Shown: positions 6,138 through 12,428 of the stretch, one piece after another | Position numbering within the stretch: the stretch's first letter is position 1 | Layout of the letters: the number at the start of each line of letters is the position of its first letter | Origin: CAZAFM01 sp964484395 | GTDB lineage: Bacteria; Campylobacterota; Campylobacteria; Campylobacterales; CAZAFM01 | NCBI GenBank assembly: GCA_964484395.1 | Contig: CAZAFM010000054.1 | Coordinates: 1 to 16,142, forward strand | DNA length: 16,142 nt | Reading direction: 5' to 3' | Notes under the pieces: generated by a model | Seen by the model: only the letters and a program-made list of their open reading frames with translations | Database searches by the model: none | Told to the model about the DNA's origin: nothing | Position numbers and translations under genes: made by a program

Positions 6138-7238
6138 TTAAGTGCTACAAGCAGACTTGCCTCCACTAGTTGGCTGAATCTTTGAGTTATCAGCTAAACT
6201 CTCATCTTGAACCTTCACTATGAACTCCCATAGTTTATCAGCAGCCTTTAGATACTCTTTTGCACTTAGACTTGCTGGGTTTTGGTGCACTATTGGTTCA
6301 CCTTTATCCCCACCACTTCTTACATCTATCTCTATTGGAACCTCAGCTAAGCTATCACAGCCGTACTCTTTGCATAGTGCTTTTGTAGAGCCTTTACCAA
6401 ATATATCATACTCTTTTTGAGTCTCAGGACAGATAAAGCCACTCATATTTTCTATCACACCTGCTATTGGGATGTTTAGTTTGTTAAACATATCTAGGCT
6501 TCTTCGGCCATCATCAAGGCTTACTTCTTGAGGAGTAGAAACCGTAATTCCAGCAGTAACTGGCACACTTTGAGCTAAGCTTAACTGAGCATCACCAGTA
6601 CCAGGAGGCATATCTATGATGAGTACATCAAGCTCACTCCACGCCACATCTCGTAAAAACTGCTCAATAGCCCTCATAATCATAGGACCTCTCCAAATAA
6701 GGCTCTGACCCTCTTCATATACAAGTCCTAGGCTCATCACTTCAACACCATAAGCAACAAGTGGGTTTAGTTTGTTATCTACTACTTCTGGCTTTCCCCC
6801 TCTTAAATTCATCATTCTAGGGATATTTGGTCCATATATATCAGCATCTAGAAGTCCCACTTTTTTTCCCTGCATCGCTAGGGCTACAGCTAGATTAACA
6901 CTAGAAGTGGACTTTCCTACCCCACCTTTACCACTACTTATCATGACAAAGTTTTTTATTTGTGGAGCTAGGTTTTTTGGAGCTGGTTGTTCATCTTTTT
7001 GAGCTAGCTCTGGGTGCTTTATTAGCACTTCTGAGTCTATGTTTTTAGCCTTTAAAGCCTCTTTTATAGAGGATTCTAGCTCTTCTATAAGCTCTTTGGA
7101 GCTTGATGGAATATCAACTAAAACTTTTGCTAAATCACCATGAAGTTCTGCTTCTTTTACAAACCCAAATGTAACTATATCTTTTTCAAAATCTGGGTAC
7201 TTTACGCCTGATAAAATCTCTTTTAATCTACTATCCAT
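6138..7238 (-). CDS. mrp: Mrp/NBP35-family iron-sulfur carrier ATPase
   Basis: Cytoplasmic P-loop ATPase of 366 residues that carries or transfers Fe-S clusters (Mrp/ApbC). An N-terminal MIP18/DUF59 domain (about 1-80) is followed by the ATPase domain with deviant Walker A GKGGVGKST (103-111), switch I DADIYGPNIPRM (131-142) and DMPPGTGD (209-216). The C-terminal cluster-binding CxxC is changed: the site reads ICPETQKEYDIFG, with Cys270 but no second Cys. Other cysteines follow (KALCKEYGC), and there is one at the extreme C-terminus. ATG 7238 overlaps the thiC stop by 8 bases and has AAAGGAG 9 bases upstream. ThiC is itself a 4Fe-4S enzyme, so co-transcription with an Fe-S carrier is sensible. 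Confidence 0.92.
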   Translation of the reverse strand: MDSRLKEILSGVKYPDFEKDIVTFGFVKEAELHGDLAKVLVDIPSSSKELIEELESSIKEALKAKNIDSEVLIKHPELAQKDEQPAPKNLAPQIKNFVMISSGKGGVGKSTSSVNLAVALAMQGKKVGLLDADIYGPNIPRMMNLRGGKPEVVDNKLNPLVAYGVEVMSLGLVYEEGQSLIWRGPMIMRAIEQFLRDVAWSELDVLIIDMPPGTGDAQLSLAQSVPVTAGITVSTPQEVSLDDGRRSLDMFNKLNIPIAGVIENMSGFICPETQKEYDIFGKGSTKALCKEYGCDSLAEVPIEIDVRSGGDKGEPIVHQNPASLSAKEYLKAADKLWEFIVKVQDESLADNSKIQPTSGGKSACST

Positions 7239-8571
7239 TAACTACATCTCCTTTTGCTATCTCTTGTGAGATTTTGTAACTACAAAACTTTGGTCCACAC
7301 ATAGAACAAAACTCTGCTTCTTTAAATACATCTTGAGGAAGGCTCTCATCATGATACTCTTTAGCCCTCTCACCATCAAGGGCTAGTTCAAACTGCTTGT
7401 TCCAATCAAAGTTATACCTTGCATCACTCATAGCATCATCTATCTCTCTTGCACCCTCTCTATTTCTAGCTATATCAGCTGAGTGGGCTGCTATCTTATA
7501 GGCTATAATACCCTCTCTCACATCTTTTGCATTTGGAAGTCCTAGGTGCTCTTTTGGAGTAACATAGCAGAGCATTGAGACACCAAAGTATGCAGCTAGA
7601 ACTCCTCCCATGGCTGAGGCTATATGATCATACCCAGCTGCAACATCTGTGATAAGTGGACCTAGAACATAAAAAGGCGCTTCATGACAATACTCTCTTT
7701 GAAGTCTGACATTTCTCTCTATCTGATTTAGAGGAACATGACCAGGTCCTTCTATCATGACCTGAACATCCTTATCCCACGCTTTTAGTGTTAGTTCACC
7801 CAAAGTTTTTAGCTCACTAAGCTGAGCTTCATCACTTGCATCTGCCAAGCATCCCGGTCTTAGAGAATCTCCTAAAGATAGTGCTACATCATATCTAGCG
7901 CAAATATCAAGTATCTCTTCATACGCACTATAAAAAGGATTTTCTTTATTATGATGCATCATCCATGCTGCCATAAGACTTCCGCCTCTACTTACTACTC
8001 CCATCTTTCTTTTTGATACATACTTTAGGTGATCCTTTAGTATCCCACAGTGGATAGTAAAGTAGCTAACACCTTGTTTAGCTTGGTTTTCAAGCACTTC
8101 AAGCATCTTTTCTACACTTAAATCCTCTATTTTGTTGTCAAGGTCATGGAGCATCTGATACATAGGAACAGTCCCAATTGGAACATCTGAATGCTCTATG
8201 ACAGCTCTTCTTATCTCATCTACATCTCCACCTGTGCTTAAGTCCATAATAGTGTCAGCCCCATACTTTTTAGATGCCTCAACCTTTGCTATCTCGCACC
8301 CTATGTCACTTGCTAGTGAGGAGTTTCCTATATTTGCATTTATCTTGCATCTACTTGCTATTCCTATAGCCATAGGCTTTAGGTGTATGTGGTTTATGTT
8401 TGCAGGTATTATCATCCTGCCTCTTGCTATCTCACTTCTAACTAGCTCAACCTCTAGATTTTCTTGTTTTGCTACATACTCCATCTCTTCAGTAATGATG
8501 CCTTTCCTTGCATAGTGAAGCTGAGTTTTGTTTGTGTCGTTTTTTCTCTTTTCTACCCACTCTTTTCTCAT
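7231..8571 (-). CDS. thiC: Phosphomethylpyrimidine synthase ThiC
   Basis: Radical-SAM enzyme converting aminoimidazole ribotide to hydroxymethylpyrimidine phosphate in thiamine synthesis. The protein has 446 residues, typical of the short bacterial form. Family blocks are clear: GNSSLASDIGCEI, DLSTGGDVDEIRR, TVPMYQ, SRGGSLMAAWM, SLGDSLRPGC, EGPGHVPLNQI, GPLITDVAAGYDHI, and the C-terminal 4Fe-4S motif CxxCxxxxC (Cys422, Cys425, Cys430). The start is ATG 8571, with TTGGAG 6-7 bases upstream; a TTG four codons earlier (8583) overlaps that site and is rejected. The upstream region shows no TPP riboswitch sequence. It lies head to head with ispDF and is followed by mrp. Confidence 0.97.
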   Translation of the reverse strand: MRKEWVEKRKNDTNKTQLHYARKGIITEEMEYVAKQENLEVELVRSEIARGRMIIPANINHIHLKPMAIGIASRCKINANIGNSSLASDIGCEIAKVEASKKYGADTIMDLSTGGDVDEIRRAVIEHSDVPIGTVPMYQMLHDLDNKIEDLSVEKMLEVLENQAKQGVSYFTIHCGILKDHLKYVSKRKMGVVSRGGSLMAAWMMHHNKENPFYSAYEEILDICARYDVALSLGDSLRPGCLADASDEAQLSELKTLGELTLKAWDKDVQVMIEGPGHVPLNQIERNVRLQREYCHEAPFYVLGPLITDVAAGYDHIASAMGGVLAAYFGVSMLCYVTPKEHLGLPNAKDVREGIIAYKIAAHSADIARNREGAREIDDAMSDARYNFDWNKQFELALDGERAKEYHDESLPQDVFKEAEFCSMCGPKFCSYKISQEIAKGDVVNG

Positions 8572-8624
8572 TATTTTCTCCAAATCATTTAGGTTTTTAA
8601 CTTTTATTCAATAATATCATACTG

Positions 8625-8630
8625 AGTATA
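8625..8630 (-). promoter_or_regulatory. Possible -10 box for thiC-mrp
   Basis: TATACT on the minus strand, 54 bases upstream of the thiC ATG, in the 147-base divergent gap. A second candidate, TATGAT, is at 8616-8621. Neither has a convincing -35, and the choice between them is open. Confidence 0.3.
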
Positions 8631-8674
8631 AAGAGGGTATTAGGTTTAAAAGATAAAAACAAGTTTGAGATGTG

Positions 8675-8680
8675 TATAAT
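8675..8680 (+). promoter_or_regulatory. Candidate -10 box of the ispDF operon
   Basis: A perfect TATAAT on the plus strand, preceded by TGTG, 38 bases upstream of the ispDF TTG start. The region upstream is A-rich (8640-8660), with no clear -35 box, as usual for the vegetative promoters of this phylum. Confidence 0.45.
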
Positions 8681-8682
8681 TT

Positions 8683-8689
8683 AGTAACA
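8683..8689 (-). promoter_or_regulatory. HP1021-box match 1 upstream of ispDF
   Basis: The minus strand reads TGTTACT, matching the HP1021 consensus TGTT[TA]C[TA] reported for Helicobacter. It sits directly after the candidate -10 box, where bound protein would block transcription. The orthologous regulator is the second gene of this operon. A single 7-base match is weak evidence alone. Confidence 0.3.
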
Positions 8690-8718
8690 CTTTTACCCAA
8701 ACTTTGTAAGGAGCCTCT

Positions 8719-9843
8719 TTGTCAATTTCACTAATTGTAACAGCTGCTGGTGAATCAAACAGATTTAGAGATAGTAAAAGGCTTGCCAAAAAGCAGTGGC
8801 TAAGAGTTGGCAAAAAACCATTATGGCAGTTTGTAGCAGATAGACTTTGTAGTTACTATGAGTTTGATAAGCTACTAGTTACACTTAACAAAAAAGAGCT
8901 ACACTATGCTAGAGGGGCTTATGAATATGAGTTTGTAGAAGGCGGGGAGAGTAGAAGCATATCTGTTTATAATGCGCTTCAAAAAGTAACATCTAAGTTT
9001 GTACTCATAACAGATGCTGCTAGGGCGTGTGTACCAAAATATGTTCTTTCAAGACTCATAGAGCAAAAAGATAGTTATGACTGCATAGTCCCATATCTAG
9101 GAGTTAGTGATACAACTTTTTATGAAGATAGATACCTAAAAAGAGATGAGATAAAGCTCATCCAAACCCCGCAGTTATGTAGAAGGGATAAGCTTTTAGA
9201 GGCTTTAGAAGGTGGTGAGTTTTCTGATGAGAGTAGTGCTATGTATGAGGCTTCTATGAGTGTTGGCTTTGTACAAGGAAGTTGTGCTTCAAAAAAACTC
9301 ACCTCATATCATGACCTAAAAGAGCTTGAGTGCCTAGAGCCACCTACAAAAGAGTTTTTTGTAGGATTTGGCTATGATAGTCATAGGTTTAGTAGTGGAG
9401 AGGGAGTCTATTTAGGTGGAGTTTTTATTCCTTGTGGATACTCATTTTTAGCCCACTCAGATGGAGATGTACTACTTCACGCTCTTATAGATGCGCTTCT
9501 AGGAGCTACTGGTAGTGGGGATATAGGTGAGCTTTTTCCTGATAGTGATGAAGCTTATAGGGGTGCTGATTCAAAAGTCTTACTTAAAAAGGTGGTAGAT
9601 TTTGTGATAGATATAGGCTATGAGATTACAAATATAGACTTAACAGTGGTAACACAAAAACCAAAACTAAAAGAGTATAAAGAGCAAATAAGAGCCTCAG
9701 TGGCTTCTCTTTTAGAAATAGAGAAAGTATATGTAAACATAAAAGCCACAACTGCTGAAAAGATGGGGCATATAGGTAATGAAGAGGGCGCAGAGGTAAA
9801 ATGCGTGGCAAATCTAAAATTTTATAACTGGATGGATAAATGA
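8719..9843 (+). CDS. ispDF: Bifunctional IspD-IspF enzyme of isoprenoid synthesis
   Basis: Fused MEP-pathway enzyme of 374 residues. The IspD half (1-208; 4-diphosphocytidyl-methylerythritol synthase) shows AAGESNRF (9-16), GGESRSISVYNAL (75-87), DAARACV (99-105) and QTPQ (149-152). The IspF half (214-374; cyclodiphosphate synthase) shows GFGYDSHRF with zinc ligands Asp220 and His222, AHSDGDVLLHALIDALLGA (metal ligand His254), SGDIGELFPDSD and ATTAEKMGHIGNEEG. Fusion of the two non-consecutive steps is typical of Campylobacterota and alphaproteobacteria. It starts with TTG 8719, with AAGGAG 5-6 bases upstream. The stop overlaps the next start as ATGA. Confidence 0.97.
   Translation: MSISLIVTAAGESNRFRDSKRLAKKQWLRVGKKPLWQFVADRLCSYYEFDKLLVTLNKKELHYARGAYEYEFVEGGESRSISVYNALQKVTSKFVLITDAARACVPKYVLSRLIEQKDSYDCIVPYLGVSDTTFYEDRYLKRDEIKLIQTPQLCRRDKLLEALEGGEFSDESSAMYEASMSVGFVQGSCASKKLTSYHDLKELECLEPPTKEFFVGFGYDSHRFSSGEGVYLGGVFIPCGYSFLAHSDGDVLLHALIDALLGATGSGDIGELFPDSDEAYRGADSKVLLKKVVDFVIDIGYEITNIDLTVVTQKPKLKEYKEQIRASVASLLEIEKVYVNIKATTAEKMGHIGNEEGAEVKCVANLKFYNWMDK
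8736..8742 (-). promoter_or_regulatory. HP1021-box match 2 inside the ispDF start
   Basis: The minus strand reads TGTTACA, a second match to TGTT[TA]C[TA], 53 bases from the first and in the same orientation. It falls in codons 6-8 of ispDF, so it could be chance. Two matches flanking the start of the operon that encodes the regulator are the reason to list it. Confidence 0.25.
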
Positions 9844-10727
9844 GAATACTTATTGTAGAAAATGAGCTATATTTGGCACAAAGTATAATGAGTAAGCTTG
9901 AGGAGCTTGGCTTCATGAGTATAGTATGTGGCTCGGTAAATGAAGCTTTAGGAAAAGATGATGTTGATGTGGTACTTCTATCTACTAACATCTCTGGGCA
10001 GAATTTCTACCCTGTGATTGACAAGTTTAAAGATAAGATTATCATTCTACTAGTCTCTTATGTGAGTCAAGATACTGTTGGAAACCCCATAAAAGCAGGA
10101 GCTAAAGACTACATTCTTAAGCCCTTTATGATTGATGAGCTTATAAGGAAGATAAAACTTTTTGGCTCTATCAAAAAGATGAAAATAGAGACAGACTCAT
10201 GTAAAGAGTATATGTCATACTACCTAAGAGATATAGATATACCTATGGTGGATAAAAAAACTTCACTCCCTTTTATGATAAAGACAAACCTACAAAAGGC
10301 AGCAGATAGTTTCGCACTATCTTTTGCAGAGCTTCAAAACCTACCTATTTTTCTTCTAGATTTAACAAAGGAGAGCTGGAGAAAGCGCTTTGAAAAGTAC
10401 AATGAAGAGATATCTTTAATGTACGCTATAGGGTTTGAGCAGCTAAAAAGCTCTGAGAAAAGAGAGTTCATAGCTAAAATAATGAATAGAAAAGTGATAT
10501 TCTCAACTACAGATAGTGAAGATGAATTTTTTAATACTACTGAGGTAAATAGCCAAAAAAATAGCTTCAATAGTGATGAGATACTCTCAGTTGATGAGTA
10601 TCTAAAGGCTGTAATTTTGCAGTATGAAGATAGGTATCCAGACACAGAGCTTAGTAAAAAGCTTGGTATGAGTAGAAAAAGCTTATGGGAGAAGAGGAAG
10701 AAGTATGGAATCGAAAAGAAAAAATAG
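9840..10727 (+). CDS. Atypical orphan response regulator, HP1021/Cj1608 type
   Basis: Protein of 295 residues with a receiver-like N-terminal domain (1-115), a linker/central region, and a C-terminal helix-turn-helix region (about 250-295; ELSKKLGMSRKSLWEKRKKYG resembles Fis-type recognition helices). The receiver is degenerate: the phospho-acceptor position in the LLSTN block is Ser48 instead of Asp, while the KPF Lys94 is kept, so it is unlikely to work by phosphorylation. Size, the LLSTN and LLVSYV blocks and position after ispDF match the HP1021 (Helicobacter) and Cj1608 (Campylobacter) regulators, which control redox response and replication initiation. HP1021 senses redox through cysteines; here only Cys30 and Cys121 exist. 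No kinase gene is nearby. Orthology is inferred from sequence pattern and gene order. Confidence 0.88.
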   Translation: MRILIVENELYLAQSIMSKLEELGFMSIVCGSVNEALGKDDVDVVLLSTNISGQNFYPVIDKFKDKIIILLVSYVSQDTVGNPIKAGAKDYILKPFMIDELIRKIKLFGSIKKMKIETDSCKEYMSYYLRDIDIPMVDKKTSLPFMIKTNLQKAADSFALSFAELQNLPIFLLDLTKESWRKRFEKYNEEISLMYAIGFEQLKSSEKREFIAKIMNRKVIFSTTDSEDEFFNTTEVNSQKNSFNSDEILSVDEYLKAVILQYEDRYPDTELSKKLGMSRKSLWEKRKKYGIEKKK

Positions 10728-11895
10728 ATCACTTTTTATAGACAAAGAGGCTGTTTCTGCTCTATCTTTAGTAAAGTATGGACTTCTAAGCCCAATAGAT
10801 AAACTTATGAACAAACAAGAATCAGAGGAAGTGGATAGAACTAAGCTCTACAAAGGAAGAACTTTTCCATTCTCTTTTGTCCTAGCTCCAAGCGGAAAGA
10901 GAAATGAGGAGATACTTAAAAGCGCAACAAAAAATGAGAGGCTAAATCTTGTATGTGAGGGTAAGGAGTATGGTCATATAGTTGTTGATGAAGTCTTTAT
11001 GATAGATAGAGAGAAGAGAGTTCAAAATATATTTGGCATAAAAGACAGTTCGCATCCAGGGGTTAACAAAACTCTCAAAAGACTTGGAAACTATGCAGTT
11101 TCTGGAGAGTTTGAGATAGAGTTTGAAAATGTTCGAGATGCAAAGCTTGAGATAAGAGAGGCTATCCAAAGAGTAGATGCAAAAAACATTACCGCAATGA
11201 TGATGGCAGCAAAGCCCTTACATAGGGCACATGAAAGAATGATAAGATTAGCTTTAGAAGATAGTGACTTACTTGTGATTTTTTTACTAAAGCCTTATGG
11301 ACGAGATGTACTCTCTTATGATATTCGCTATAGAAGCGTTAAGTACTTTATAGATAACTTTGTACCTATGGATAGAGCTATAGTTGTTCCACTTGATAAT
11401 ACCTACATATTCGCTGGGAACAATGAGATGATTTTAGATTCTATTGTAGCTCAAAACTTTGGATGTAGTAAGCTTGTAACTGGAGCAAATCATGTAGGGC
11501 TTGGTATATACTATGATAAAAACAACATCCACTCAGTTTTTGATACACTTAAAGGAATAGATATAGAGATAGAGCTTATGAATGAGTTTGTTTACTGCAA
11601 TGTTTGCAAAACTCTAGTTAGTACTAAAAGTTGTCCACATGGAAGACACCATCATATCTCCTATCACTCACGCTCTATTATGGAGCTTTTTAGACTTGGG
11701 ATGCTACCTCCTGCTGTTTTGGTCAGAAAGGAGATAAGTGCTATGCTTCTAGCTCACATGTTTCCAGATAGATTCAAGAACATAGATAGATTGTATGATG
11801 ATATGCTTCCTCTAAACGGTCTTGTGGAGCACCATAGTGAAGTTGATTTTTACATTGGGCTAATGGATATGCATCAGACTAGTTCACTTACATAA
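10705..11895 (+). CDS. ATP-sulfurylase-like protein with altered active site
   Basis: Protein of 396 residues with the two-domain layout of sulfate adenylyltransferase: an N-terminal PUA-like domain (about 10-155) and an adenylyltransferase domain. The HxxH motif is kept (PLHRAHE, His173 and His176), but the canonical QxRN before it reads MAAK (167-170), and GRDHAG reads GANHVG (260-265), so the Gln and both Arg used for sulfate and phosphate contacts are absent. The zinc-site pattern CxxC-x8-CPH is intact (Cys298, Cys301, Cys310). Cj1609 of Campylobacter, in the same position, is annotated as a putative sulfate adenylyltransferase. Conversion of sulfate to APS is doubtful here; another adenylyl or nucleotidyl transfer, or a regulatory role, is more likely. 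ATG 10705 overlaps the regulator by 23 bases. Confidence 0.82.
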   Translation: MESKRKNRSLFIDKEAVSALSLVKYGLLSPIDKLMNKQESEEVDRTKLYKGRTFPFSFVLAPSGKRNEEILKSATKNERLNLVCEGKEYGHIVVDEVFMIDREKRVQNIFGIKDSSHPGVNKTLKRLGNYAVSGEFEIEFENVRDAKLEIREAIQRVDAKNITAMMMAAKPLHRAHERMIRLALEDSDLLVIFLLKPYGRDVLSYDIRYRSVKYFIDNFVPMDRAIVVPLDNTYIFAGNNEMILDSIVAQNFGCSKLVTGANHVGLGIYYDKNNIHSVFDTLKGIDIEIELMNEFVYCNVCKTLVSTKSCPHGRHHHISYHSRSIMELFRLGMLPPAVLVRKEISAMLLAHMFPDRFKNIDRLYDDMLPLNGLVEHHSEVDFYIGLMDMHQTSSLT

Positions 11896-11905
11896 AGGAT
11901 AGTTT

Positions 11906-12373
11906 TTGAGAGAGCTTTTTTTAACATTTTTTTATAGTGGTAAATCACCAGTTGCACCGGGCACTATGGGCTCACTAGCCTCTATTCCACCTGCACTTTT
12001 AGTCCTACACTATCTTTCGCCTTCTACTCTTTTTTTACTAGCACTTCTTATATCAATAGTGGCTATAAGAGAGATAAACATCTATGAAAAGAGAAGCGGA
12101 ACTCATGATGACTCAAAAATAGTCATAGATGAGGTAGCAGGTATGTGGATAGCCCTTAGCCTCTCTGGCTTTAGTGTTGCTCAAGTGGTACTGAGTTTCA
12201 TCTTTTTTAGGCTATTGGATATTTACAAACCTTCATATATTGGCAGAATAGATAGAGATGTAAAAGGTGGTCTTGGGGTTATGGGGGATGATTTATTAGC
12301 GGGTGTTCTTGCTGGACTTTTAAGTGCACTTTTTTATACCTATGTTTATCAGCCCTATTTAGCCATATTTTAA
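11906..12373 (+). CDS. pgpA: Phosphatidylglycerophosphatase A
   Basis: Inner-membrane phosphatase of 155 residues that makes phosphatidylglycerol from its phosphate. It carries the PgpA blocks GKSPVAPGTMGSL (12-24), HDDSKIVIDEVAGMW (67-81, with the acidic metal-binding residues) and FRLLDIYKPSYIGRIDRDVKG (101-121) followed by GVMGDDLLAG (124-133). Hydrophobic segments lie at about 25-53, 80-103 and 128-150. It starts with TTG 11906, with AAGGAT 7 bases upstream, 10 bases after the sulfurylase-like gene, so it belongs to the ispDF operon. This gene order is the same as in Campylobacter. Confidence 0.95.
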   Translation: MRELFLTFFYSGKSPVAPGTMGSLASIPPALLVLHYLSPSTLFLLALLISIVAIREINIYEKRSGTHDDSKIVIDEVAGMWIALSLSGFSVAQVVLSFIFFRLLDIYKPSYIGRIDRDVKGGLGVMGDDLLAGVLAGLLSALFYTYVYQPYLAIF

Positions 12374-12395
12374 ACATTTTTTTGGATTAATTAGA

Positions 12396-12401
12396 TAGAA
12401 T
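12396..12401 (+). promoter_or_regulatory. Possible -10 box for the tandem Cache protein gene
   Basis: TAGAAT on the plus strand, 28 bases upstream of the ATG, in the 55-base gap after pgpA. The gap is AT-rich (a T-run at 12376-12383 could also end pgpA transcription, though no stem precedes it). Weak evidence. Confidence 0.22.
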
Positions 12402-12428
12402 TATACAAAGATGTAGAGGAGGAGATTT

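Noticed and set aside
7231..8583. TTG at 8583 as the thiC start
   Set aside because: The best ribosome-binding site (TTGGAG) overlaps this codon and is well placed for ATG 8571.
8572..8718. TPP riboswitch upstream of thiC
   Set aside because: None of the conserved THI-box blocks (CUGAGA, ACCUGAU, the GGGA closing block) is visible in the expected order on the minus strand; CTGAG-like text at 8622-8626 is on the wrong strand and isolated.
9626..9991. Minus-strand open frame of 121 codons across the ispDF/regulator junction
   Set aside because: It lies antisense to two well-identified genes and has low-complexity Leu/Ser/Pro composition typical of a shadow frame.
10334..10732. Minus-strand open frame of 132 codons inside the regulator gene
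   Set aside because: Antisense to the HP1021-like regulator, rich in Phe, Ser and Leu, with no domain; a shadow of AAA/GAA-rich codons.
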